Shown here: piece by piece, positions 1 to 7,663 of the stretch
Position numbering within the stretch: position 1 is the stretch's first letter
Layout of the letters: each line of letters opens with the position of its first letter
From: an uncultured Nonlabens sp.
Lineage (GTDB): Bacteria; Bacteroidota; Bacteroidia; Flavobacteriales; Flavobacteriaceae
Direction: 5' to 3'
Assembly (NCBI RefSeq): GCF_947495285.1
Contig: NZ_CANLXZ010000007.1
Location: forward strand, 1-64,000
Length of the DNA: 64,000 bases
The notes under the pieces: model-generated
The model's database searches: none
The model's input: the letters and a program-made list of their open reading frames with translations, nothing else
What the model was told of the DNA's origin: nothing
Made by a program: the position numbers and the translations under genes

Positions 1-64
1 TAATCTAATGATAAAGATGGTGAAACATGACAGGATGAATCAATCAGAATTAGTAAGTAATTAA

Positions 65-1678
65 GTGACTACCTCTATAAATTTAAATATTCCGCTTTCT
101 CCTAAGAATCAGAAAAAAGACTTTCTACTGTTTAAATTTTATAATACTTGGGAGGATTTCGAAAACGAATCGCAAAAACGATCGTTAATATTTGATGGCA
201 ATAATGATATTTCCAGAACCGAAAGGCTTTTAGAAAATGTACAATTTCAAGGAAATAATTTTTACTTAGAATATAAGAAAAAATGGAAAAAATATTTTGT
301 TTTCTCAAATTTGTATTTCAATAAATCGATACTTAATGAAGATAACGATAACACAATAAATCAAGTTGAAAATCGGTTTAATCGTTCATATAAAAATGAA
401 ATGTTTTCTTCAAACTTAACCTTAGAAAAAAAAGGGAACAACAACCGGCTTACTACCTTAAAACTAGACTTATTTAGCGGTAAAAATCTTGATAATAAAA
501 TATCCAGTGGCCTTATTGACTTCGAACAAGTGTTGTTTAATAACGGTTTTGGTGTTTTTACAAATTTTAAAACGGATTTTATAAATAATGAATCAATACT
601 CATTCAGGGAATGGTAGATTATAAATGGAACAGCTACTCAATTAAACTTGAAGACTTAGACCAATTAATAGAAGAAGATAAAACCATAGAAGAAATAAAT
701 GATAGTAAAAGCTCGATACAGATCACTTATAAACAAATGAAAAACTTTATTTTTAAATCATCGTTTTCAGGATATTCTTTTAACCTTTCTAACAATAATA
801 ACAAGTTTAAAAGTGCAAGATTAACTTACCCTTCTATTGAACTGACTTATAAAATTAACAGAAATAGACATCAATTAAGTTATCAAAATAACATCAACAG
901 AAATTCACAAAGAATAAGAAACACATTTTTATTGTTTAACAATACGACCACCGCCAGTGTCCAAAATGCTTATAATCTACCTGTTGACTCTCATATTATC
1001 AATTATTCATATTCTAAAAGTAATGGGATAAATCGTTGGGAATCAAACATACAGTACACCTCAAATAAAGACATCCTATTAGAATCATTCGATATTAGTA
1101 ACGATTTAAGTGTTTCAAATAAACGAAATTCAAATAAGGACAGTCAAACATTAAATATTTTAAATAGTTATGATTTTTTATTTTTAAAAAAATGGAGTGC
1201 AATTATTCAGTCTAATCTTTTTTATGGTAGTAGTTTTCAACTTTTTGAAAACGATATAAAACCAATTAATTTTTCAGGTGTTCAATTAGATGCAAAAATC
1301 AGTAAAAGACTTGGCAAGAGATTTTTTCTAAATAGTGGATATCAATTTCAGTACAATGTTTTCGAGTTACAAGGTAATAACGCCAACTCGCAGTCTAATA
1401 ACTCATTTGATATGGAATTAGATTATAACTATAATTCTTATCAAGGAAACATACAGATAATGTCAAATAATTTTGGCTCCGATAAATATAATGTTTTTAT
1501 TAACATCGTTACTTCGTACGAATTGAATAATTGGAAAAGTAATATTAAATTAAGGGTTTTAAATCTTTTAAATATTGATAAATTAACTAGTCAAAATTCA
1601 AGCTCCAATAGTCAATCAAATTTTTCTCAATTTATACCAGGGCGAAGAGCATCATTGTCTTGTACATTTCACTTTTAA
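65..1678 (+). CDS. C-terminal part of an outer-membrane beta-barrel protein, probably broken gene
   Basis: The 537-residue product is rich in alternating aromatic/polar strands and Asn, and ends in PGRRASLSCTFHF, which matches the last strand of TonB-receptor-like barrels of the OMP_b-brl_3 type (family knowledge). It has no signal peptide, carboxypeptidase-regulatory domain or plug, so roughly the N-terminal half of such a protein is missing. Reading is open upstream in the same frame but is cut by TAA at 62-64 directly before the GTG at 65, with no ribosome binding site visible. This suggests a nonsense mutation or a remnant of a larger gene starting left of the window. The gene is visibly more AT-rich than its neighbours, which may mean decay or foreign origin. 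The barrel assignment is fairly safe; which substrate or family member it was is unknown. Confidence 0.55.
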   Translation: MTTSINLNIPLSPKNQKKDFLLFKFYNTWEDFENESQKRSLIFDGNNDISRTERLLENVQFQGNNFYLEYKKKWKKYFVFSNLYFNKSILNEDNDNTINQVENRFNRSYKNEMFSSNLTLEKKGNNNRLTTLKLDLFSGKNLDNKISSGLIDFEQVLFNNGFGVFTNFKTDFINNESILIQGMVDYKWNSYSIKLEDLDQLIEEDKTIEEINDSKSSIQITYKQMKNFIFKSSFSGYSFNLSNNNNKFKSARLTYPSIELTYKINRNRHQLSYQNNINRNSQRIRNTFLLFNNTTTASVQNAYNLPVDSHIINYSYSKSNGINRWESNIQYTSNKDILLESFDISNDLSVSNKRNSNKDSQTLNILNSYDFLFLKKWSAIIQSNLFYGSSFQLFENDIKPINFSGVQLDAKISKRLGKRFFLNSGYQFQYNVFELQGNNANSQSNNSFDMELDYNYNSYQGNIQIMSNNFGSDKYNVFINIVTSYELNNWKSNIKLRVLNLLNIDKLTSQNSSSNSQSNFSQFIPGRRASLSCTFHF

Positions 1679-1736
1679 GTAATAAATATTGATGTAAATT
1701 ACTCTGATTATACAGAGTTCATATTTTGAATTTTAC

Positions 1737-1744
1737 TAGCTTTG
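1737..1744 (+). promoter_or_regulatory. candidate -7 promoter element of the aromatic hydroxylase gene
   Basis: TAGCTTTG fits the Bacteroidota consensus TAnnTTTG exactly and ends 17 bases before the ATG at 1762. It lies downstream of the possible TTG start at 1726, which argues that the ATG is the true start. No convincing -33 TTG at the usual spacing was found. Confidence 0.4.
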
Positions 1745-1761
1745 AACTTTACCCTAGGAAA

Positions 1762-3414
1762 ATGTTAGAGAATATAGAAATTAATCCGCTTCTTGAAAGA
1801 TTACCACCGCATTTAAAACAGTTTATAAAGCCTCAAAATTATGATCTTTATACCTATCAAGATCAGGCAGTGTGGCGATATGTGATGAGGAAGAATGTGA
1901 ATTTCTTGAGTCAGGTGGCTCATGGATCTTATACTGCTGGACTTAAGAAAACTGGGATTTCTATAGATAACATACCGTCTATGTATGGTATGAATCGCAT
2001 TCTTAAAGAAATAGGCTGGGCTGCTGTTGCAGTAGATGGTTTTATACCGCCAGCAGCTTTTATGGAGTTTCAGGCTTATAAAATATTAGTCATTGCTGCT
2101 GATATTAGAAAACTGGACAATATAGAATACACTCCTGCACCAGATATTATTCATGAGGCTGCTGGACATGCACCTATTATTGCAAGTCCAGATTATGCAG
2201 AATATTTGAGACGTTTTGGCGAGATAGGCAGCAAAGCTATTTCTAGCGCACACGATCATGAAATGTATGAGGCAGTGCGCAAAATTTCCATTCTTAAAGA
2301 AACTCGTAGTGAGACAGAAAACCCAGAGCTGGATAAAGAAATCGCAGCTGCCGAGGCAAATATAGAGCGTCTTCAAAATAAAGATGTAGAACCTAGTGAA
2401 ATGTCCTTAATTAGAAATTTACACTGGTGGACGGTAGAATACGGTCTGGTAGGTACGCTAGATAATCCTAAGCTTTATGGCGCCGGATTATTATCGAGTC
2501 TAGGAGAAAGTAGAAGCTGTCTAGAGCCTGCGGTAGAAAAAAGACTTTATACTATTGATGCAGCTTATCAAGATTTTGATATCACACGCAAGCAACCTCA
2601 TCTTTATGTAACACCTAATTTTGCGACGCTAAGTGAGGTACTAGAAGAATTTGCTAATACGATGGCAGTGCGTAAAGGTGGACATCGTGGTTTACAGAAA
2701 TTAATTAATTCTAAATCTCTAGGGACTATTGAGTTAAGTACTGGATTGCAAATAAGCGGCCATTTTACACGCATGATTACTAATGATGACAACGAGGTGG
2801 TTTTCTTTGAAACGACTGGAGAGAGCGCTCTTGCTTATAGAGAAAAAGAGCTTATAGGTCATGGACGCAGTACACATAAAAACGGTTTTTTGAGTCCGCT
2901 GGGGAAACTTAAGGGAATCAATCTAGCTATAGAAGATATGGGACCTCGTGATTTACAGGCTTATAATTTTTATGACAACGAGCGCATTGAATTTACCTAT
3001 GAAAGTGGAATTAGAGTAGAAGGTTTAAACGTCACTGGACAGCGCAATTTGAATGGTAAATTAATGCTCATTCAGTTTACCGACTGCACCGTAACTTATA
3101 AGGACGAGGTTCTATTTACACCAGAAGACGGCATGCTTAATCTAGCCGTAGGAAAAGAAATAGTTAGTGCCTATGCTGGCCCTGCAGACTATTACAGCTT
3201 TGACCTTGTTTTTCATGAAAGTAATACTAAAACTATAAAGCCAGTTTTCTCAAAAAGAGAAATAGCTATTCAAGGTTTATACGAGAAGGTGCGCAATTAT
3301 AGAGAAGAAGATAAAATAAATAAACCGTTACTTGAGGAATTAAAAGCTCAAGTAGAAAATGATTATCCTGAGCAGTGGTTGCTTATTGAGGAGATTAAAG
3401 AATTGATAGGTTAA
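1762..3414 (+). CDS. phhA: aromatic amino acid hydroxylase (phenylalanine 4-monooxygenase type)
   Basis: Pterin-dependent, non-haem iron enzyme that hydroxylates phenylalanine to tyrosine. The N-terminal part matches the bacterial hydroxylase catalytic domain. The iron ligands are visible in PDIIHEAAGHAP (two His about 131 and 136 from this start) and in the Glu of WWTVEYGLV further on. About 200 extra C-terminal residues follow the catalytic domain, as in the long (about 550-580 aa) Bacteroidota form. The frame is open from a TTG at 1726, but the ATG at 1762 is preferred: it follows an AGGAAA-like ribosome binding site and a promoter-like TAGCTTTG, and the product then begins just before the conserved NPLLERLPPHLKQFIKPQNY. 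The stop codon overlaps the convergent neighbour's stop. The family is certain; phenylalanine rather than tyrosine or tryptophan as substrate is inferred. Confidence 0.9.
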   Translation: MLENIEINPLLERLPPHLKQFIKPQNYDLYTYQDQAVWRYVMRKNVNFLSQVAHGSYTAGLKKTGISIDNIPSMYGMNRILKEIGWAAVAVDGFIPPAAFMEFQAYKILVIAADIRKLDNIEYTPAPDIIHEAAGHAPIIASPDYAEYLRRFGEIGSKAISSAHDHEMYEAVRKISILKETRSETENPELDKEIAAAEANIERLQNKDVEPSEMSLIRNLHWWTVEYGLVGTLDNPKLYGAGLLSSLGESRSCLEPAVEKRLYTIDAAYQDFDITRKQPHLYVTPNFATLSEVLEEFANTMAVRKGGHRGLQKLINSKSLGTIELSTGLQISGHFTRMITNDDNEVVFFETTGESALAYREKELIGHGRSTHKNGFLSPLGKLKGINLAIEDMGPRDLQAYNFYDNERIEFTYESGIRVEGLNVTGQRNLNGKLMLIQFTDCTVTYKDEVLFTPEDGMLNLAVGKEIVSAYAGPADYYSFDLVFHESNTKTIKPVFSKREIAIQGLYEKVRNYREEDKINKPLLEELKAQVENDYPEQWLLIEEIKELIG

Positions 3415-4067
3415 CTAAAATTATTTAATGGTATCACTGCGTTTACCACAGTACCATTACCTTGTGTGCTGGTCAGTTTTAAGTCACCATTTAATTCATT
3501 TACAGCTGTCGTGATTTGTTGAATACCATCTCCATTTGCGACAGCTATGCGATCATAACCTAGTCCGTTATCGTGGGTAATTATATGTAAAAAATCGTTT
3601 TCTATAGATGCGATATTGAATATATAATTGGCTTGAGAATGAATAGCTGCGTTGTGCAAGCCTTCATTAATAATAATTAATAAAGACAAGATCTCTCTAG
3701 GTTCAAAATTGAGTAATTCCTTTTCTGGAAAATTAATTTTATAGACAGATGGACCTTCTATATTATGGCTATAGAGATTATGAAGTTGTTGAGTGGTATG
3801 CTCTATATCTTTTAAAGTAAATTTATTTTTACTGGCTGCAAATTTATAAATCAATGAGACTGCCTTTGTTTTAACGACTGTTTTTTCTGGAGACTTTTGT
3901 TCTAATTCTAGTAAAATCGCATTGCGCTGTAATTCAAATTTATGAAGTCCATTTGCTCCTTTTAATCTTCTAGCCTGTGCTTCTTTTCTATCCATCGCTT
4001 TTAAAAACTGAATAACTACTAGTCCTACTAGTAAACCGATAAAAATGTACCCAATAATTGCTCCCAT
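3411..4067 (-). CDS. membrane-anchored histidine-kinase-like ATPase without a recognisable phosphoacceptor
   Basis: The 218-residue protein has one N-terminal membrane segment (about 3-23), a charged linker and a C-terminal HATPase_c domain of the NarX/DegS type. The ATP-binding boxes are intact: the N box is NEGLHNAAIHS (E-x2-N-x4-H pattern), the G1 box is DNGLGYD, and the G2 box is GNGT. The dimerisation region should carry an ELHD-like histidine motif just after the linker, but no such motif can be seen. It may act as an ATP-binding partner or anti-sigma-like factor, or it may be a degenerate sensor kinase. No response regulator is adjacent. It is convergent with the hydroxylase gene (4-base overlap of ends) and divergent from the rhodanese gene, with one palindromic repeat in the divergent gap. 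Confidence 0.6.
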   Translation of the reverse strand: MGAIIGYIFIGLLVGLVVIQFLKAMDRKEAQARRLKGANGLHKFELQRNAILLELEQKSPEKTVVKTKAVSLIYKFAASKNKFTLKDIEHTTQQLHNLYSHNIEGPSVYKINFPEKELLNFEPREILSLLIIINEGLHNAAIHSQANYIFNIASIENDFLHIITHDNGLGYDRIAVANGDGIQQITTAVNELNGDLKLTSTQGNGTVVNAVIPLNNFS

Positions 4068-4107
4068 GGTTCTAATGTAGGTATTAAAAAGTGATATGTT
4101 GTGGTTC

Positions 4108-4123
4108 CGCTTTCGCGAAAGCG
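4108..4123. repeat. dispersed palindrome, exact copy, intergenic
   Basis: Exact CGCTTTCGCGAAAGCG, flanked by TTC on the left and AAA on the right. It lies in the divergent gap between the kinase-like ATPase (41 bases from its start) and the rhodanese gene (70 bases from its start). Confidence 0.95.
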
Positions 4124-4193
4124 AAATTATAATAACAATTTACTACTTTGCAGGTAAGTAAACTAAAAACAAACGTCTCAATAAAGAAAAACT

Positions 4194-4496
4194 ATGTTCG
4201 GTCTATTTAAAAATAAGAAAAAAGAAACAATACAGAAATACCTTAAAGAGGGCGCGCAATTACTGGATGTGCGTACCGCATCTGAATTTAACGGCAGTCA
4301 TATAGAAGGGTCTAAAAATATTCCTGTACAGGTAATAGATCAACAAATGACTGATCTGGATAAAGAAAAACCATTAATCGTGTATTGTGCCATGGGAGGA
4401 CGCAGTAATATCGCTGCTGTAAAATTAAAAGCCAAAGGTTATAAAGTAGTAAACGCCGGTGGTATAGGTTCTATGAGGAAATATTTAAAGTCGTGA
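4194..4496 (+). CDS. single-domain rhodanese-like sulfurtransferase
   Basis: A 100-residue cytoplasmic protein that is one rhodanese domain. It contains LLDVRTASEF followed by GSHIEGSKNIP and the active-site loop VYCAMGGRS, with the catalytic Cys at 65. Such proteins carry a persulfide on this cysteine and pass sulfur to an acceptor; the acceptor is not known here. The length is usual for stand-alone rhodaneses of the GlpE/PspE size class. The ATG start is supported by an upstream purine-rich stretch (AAAGAAAA). It is followed after 34 bases by the AraC gene in the same direction, and no terminator is seen between them. Confidence 0.85.
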   Translation: MFGLFKNKKKETIQKYLKEGAQLLDVRTASEFNGSHIEGSKNIPVQVIDQQMTDLDKEKPLIVYCAMGGRSNIAAVKLKAKGYKVVNAGGIGSMRKYLKS

Positions 4497-4530
4497 TACT
4501 TTAGTTATATATTCTTCCTATTTTTAATTT

Positions 4531-5361
4531 ATGAAATTAGATTACCATAATATCAAAGACGAAGGAAGGTTTACTGTAACAAGTTTTCAATGTGGCCCTT
4601 CATTACAGCTTCTTAAAGAAAAAGGGTTATATAAAATAGTCTGGTGTACAGAAGGTGAAGAACAACTGGTTGTGGATGGTTATAATGTCGTGCTTAAAAA
4701 GAATCAAGTATTGTTTTGCACACCTGTGAACATAGTAGAGATCCCAAAGGATAATTATGGTTTAATAGCTTTTGTATTTAATCGTGAGTTTTATTGCATA
4801 CAGCATAATGATTCTGAGGTATCGTGTATGGGAATGCTATTTTTCGGTTCTTCTACAGCACCTATCATAGACTTAACTGTAAAAGAACAAGCTAGTTTTA
4901 ATGCGATGCTGGTTTTATTTCAGGAAGAATTTGATACTAAAGATCATATACAGGGCGAGATGCTACGTACTTTATTAAAAAGAATGTTGATTACCTCTAC
5001 CAGACTGATAAAACAAGAAAGTTACCAGCCCGATTTAACGGTAAAACAAGTGGATCTAGTAAGACGATTTAACATACTAGTAGAACAGCATTTTAAAGAA
5101 AAGCACCAGGTTGCAGACTATGCAGACTTGCTTTTTAAATCTCCTAAAACACTTTCTAACTTTTTTAAGAAGCATGATGTAAAATCACCTCTTAAGATTA
5201 TTAACGAGCGCATCGCTGCCGAGGCTAAAAGACTTTTACTTTACTCAGATAAAAGCGCTGAAGAGATAGCTTATGAACTAGGTTATAATGAGCCTAGTCA
5301 TTTCTCTAAGTTCTTTAAAAAACAAACAGGTTCTAGCCCGCTATCTTTTAGAAAACAATAA
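4531..5361 (+). CDS. AraC-family transcriptional regulator
   Basis: A 276-residue regulator with an N-terminal cupin-like sensor domain (about 1-150) and a C-terminal double helix-turn-helix AraC domain (about 175-276), which ends in the typical HFSKFFKKQTGSSPLSFR. No ligand can be deduced. It converges with an AhpD-like gene. AraC genes beside carboxymuconolactone-decarboxylase-like genes are common in flavobacteria, so that gene is a plausible target (inference). A strong hairpin terminator follows the stop codon. Confidence 0.88.
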   Translation: MKLDYHNIKDEGRFTVTSFQCGPSLQLLKEKGLYKIVWCTEGEEQLVVDGYNVVLKKNQVLFCTPVNIVEIPKDNYGLIAFVFNREFYCIQHNDSEVSCMGMLFFGSSTAPIIDLTVKEQASFNAMLVLFQEEFDTKDHIQGEMLRTLLKRMLITSTRLIKQESYQPDLTVKQVDLVRRFNILVEQHFKEKHQVADYADLLFKSPKTLSNFFKKHDVKSPLKIINERIAAEAKRLLLYSDKSAEEIAYELGYNEPSHFSKFFKKQTGSSPLSFRKQ

Positions 5362-5396
5362 ATTAAAAGAGACAACATATTTCATTTATTATAAAA

Positions 5397-5442
5397 GTGG
5401 GTTGCTATCCTAAAAACTAGGTGGCAACTCACTTCTTTTTTG
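5397..5442 (+). terminator. intrinsic terminator of the AraC gene
   Basis: Arms 5397-5409 and 5420-5432 pair over 13 positions with three G-T wobbles around a short loop. They are followed by a T-rich stretch (TTCTTTTTT). Confidence 0.75.
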
Positions 5443-5463
5443 GTTTATTTTCATCTTAGACAT

Positions 5464-5502
5464 AAAAAAACAGGCCCGTACTCCTAAGAGACAGACCTGT
5501 TT
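5464..5502 (-). terminator. intrinsic terminator of the AhpD-like gene
   Basis: AAACAGG at 5468-5474 pairs with CCTGTTT at 5496-5502. The seven-base A run at 5464-5470 becomes the U tract when read on the minus strand. Confidence 0.6.
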
Positions 5503-5545
5503 CAACTAACCAACTATGAAAAATTTAACTCTTACCTAAATGTTA

Positions 5546-6085
5546 TTAAGCATTTAAAGGTTGTACCGCTGGGAAATCAACTGGCACTTGAGTTGTATTG
5601 TGTAAATAGTTTGAGATGGTTTTATCACCTACTAAAACTATCGTATCTACTAAGTTTTCTTGAGTATAACCTGCCGCTAGAAAAGAATCTACCACAGCTT
5701 TATCTGCTCTACCTCTATTCTCTGTTATATTTTTTGCTAGACCTGCAAGAGCATTGTAACTAGTCTGAAAAGATGCTTTACCAGCTCTTAATTCTAGTGT
5801 TTGTTCTTGAGTAAAACCATTCATTTGTGCAATTGCAGTATGCGCTGCAAGACAGTAATCACATCCGTTTACTTCACTTACTGCTAGGTTTACTACTTCT
5901 TTTTCTTTATTGTTTAAAGATGTTTTTGCTCCAGATAAAGAAAGGTAATTATTTAATGCGTTATTAGATAATGCATAAGTGGCATATAAATTAGGAACAA
6001 AACCTAATTGCTTTTCTAGGTTATCAAAAATTCCTTGATTCACTTCGTTTACTTCACTTCTTTGTGGTACATTAAATGTTGCCAT
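5546..6085 (-). CDS. AhpD-like / carboxymuconolactone decarboxylase-family protein
   Basis: A 179-residue protein of the AhpD/CMD fold. It carries the alkylhydroperoxidase motif EVNGCDYCLAAH, with Glu71, Cys75, Cys78 and His82 in the expected spacing. This points to a CxxC peroxidase or disulfide-reductase role rather than true carboxymuconolactone decarboxylation. There is no signal peptide, so it should be cytoplasmic. The start is ATG with a short leader before it. Its convergent neighbour is an AraC regulator, and a terminator sits downstream. Substrate and electron donor are unknown. Confidence 0.85.
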   Translation of the reverse strand: MATFNVPQRSEVNEVNQGIFDNLEKQLGFVPNLYATYALSNNALNNYLSLSGAKTSLNNKEKEVVNLAVSEVNGCDYCLAAHTAIAQMNGFTQEQTLELRAGKASFQTSYNALAGLAKNITENRGRADKAVVDSFLAAGYTQENLVDTIVLVGDKTISNYLHNTTQVPVDFPAVQPLNA

Positions 6086-6320
6086 GATATTATATACTTT
6101 TAATTATTGTTATTTTCTTATCCCTTAGGACACTACAAAGATGCGACAGTAAGTAGCCTTTAAAAATGTGTTCATTTCCCGAGTACTGTTCTATTCTTCC
6201 CTAAACCTTTAATTCGACAGGTTTTAATACTTTATGAAATGCTTTTTTACTATTTATATCACTAGCACCTCTTATAAAGCAGTACTTTACTTATTTTTAT
6301 AATCACAAACCAAAATATTT

Positions 6321-7607
6321 ATGAGCGATAAACAAATAGATCTTAAAGGCGCCATAGCTATAGGTATAGGTGGTATGGTAGGCGGTGGAATCTTTGCCGT
6401 ACTAGGTCTAGCTATATCACTAGCTAAAGGTGCCACGCCTGTAGCATTTCTTATCGCAGGTATCATAGCCATATTCACAGCCTATAGTTATTCTAAATTA
6501 TCTCTAGCCTATCCAGACACCGGTGGTACAGTACGTTTTATTAACGAAGGTTTTGGTAAAGGAGTTATAAGCGGCGGACTTAACAACCTGCTCTGGATAA
6601 GTTACATCATCATGTTGGCGCTTTACGCTAGTGCATTTGGTTCTTATGCGCCCAATCTAATTACCATCACAGGTGACACCAGTATAGACACCCATATATC
6701 TATAAGTGCTGTAGTGATTATCGCCACTATAATTAATTATGCTAGTGCAAAGCTGGTAAGCGCAATAGAAAGTTATGCGGTAATCATAAAGCTTATCATA
6801 TTGCTTGGTTTTATAGCAGTAGGCATGTACGGTATGAATTCCAGTGCAAATCTAGAACAACTAGACCCTTCTAATTGGGAAGGCACGTTTCAAATCATCA
6901 CTGGTGGTATGGTCATTTTTGTTGCCTATGAAGGTTTTGAACTCATTGCAAATGCCGTATCGGACTTAAAAGATCCAGAAAAGAACATTCCTAGAGCTTA
7001 TATGATTTCGGTACTTTTTGTAGTAGCTCTATATATAACCATCGCAATTATTACCGTAGGATCCTTGCCCTTTGATCAAATTAAAGAAGCTAAGGATTAT
7101 GTGTTATCCGAGGTAGCAAAACCTACTTTGGGACAGGCTGGATTTACCATCATGACTATTGCAGCCTTGATTTCTACGTTTTCAGCTATAAACGCAACAC
7201 TTTACGGCGGTGCTCGTGTAAGTTATAAAGTAGCAGAAGATGATGAGTTGCCACATGAACTCACCTTTAAATTCTGGAATCACCCTATTGGGCTTTTAAT
7301 TATCGCAGTGGCTACTTTACTTCTTGCTAATCTTGCACCACTAGAAAGCATATCAACCTCTGGTAGTGCTGGTTTCTTATTATTATTTGCTGTAGTAAAT
7401 TATATTGCTTTTAAACAGCATAAAAAACTAAATGCAAATAAGATAATCACGCTGTTAGGTACCATTTTATGCGTGGTAGCATTGGTCATGCTTATTATTC
7501 AACAATCACAAAGCAGTTTATCTGGTGTTATCATTATCGCTTCTATAATAGCAGCTTGTTTTATAATGGAATATTGGTACAAAAGAACAGAAAAACCAAC
7601 TTCTTAA
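6321..7607 (+). CDS. APC-superfamily amino acid permease
   Basis: A 428-residue polytopic inner-membrane protein with about 12 membrane segments. The first segment carries the APC signature GIGGMVGGGIFAVLGLA, the glycine-rich unwound helix that binds the substrate amino group in this family. A segment near residues 190-215 contains FVAYEGFELIANAVSDLKDPEKNIPRA, typical of APC transporters (the first 20 residues or so are the informative part). It probably imports an amino acid by cation coupling; specificity cannot be read. It stands alone, with about 235 bases of featureless DNA upstream and no clear promoter. Confidence 0.85.
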   Translation: MSDKQIDLKGAIAIGIGGMVGGGIFAVLGLAISLAKGATPVAFLIAGIIAIFTAYSYSKLSLAYPDTGGTVRFINEGFGKGVISGGLNNLLWISYIIMLALYASAFGSYAPNLITITGDTSIDTHISISAVVIIATIINYASAKLVSAIESYAVIIKLIILLGFIAVGMYGMNSSANLEQLDPSNWEGTFQIITGGMVIFVAYEGFELIANAVSDLKDPEKNIPRAYMISVLFVVALYITIAIITVGSLPFDQIKEAKDYVLSEVAKPTLGQAGFTIMTIAALISTFSAINATLYGGARVSYKVAEDDELPHELTFKFWNHPIGLLIIAVATLLLANLAPLESISTSGSAGFLLLFAVVNYIAFKQHKKLNANKIITLLGTILCVVALVMLIIQQSQSSLSGVIIIASIIAACFIMEYWYKRTEKPTS

Positions 7608-7663
7608 ACTACTAACTTGTAGTTATCAATTCTCAGCTTATATTTAAGGTAAATTTTCCTACC

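Noticed and set aside
1726..1761. TTG at 1726 as start of the aromatic hydroxylase
   Set aside because: A promoter-like TAGCTTTG lies downstream of it, and the ATG at 1762 has a better ribosome binding site and the family N-terminus.
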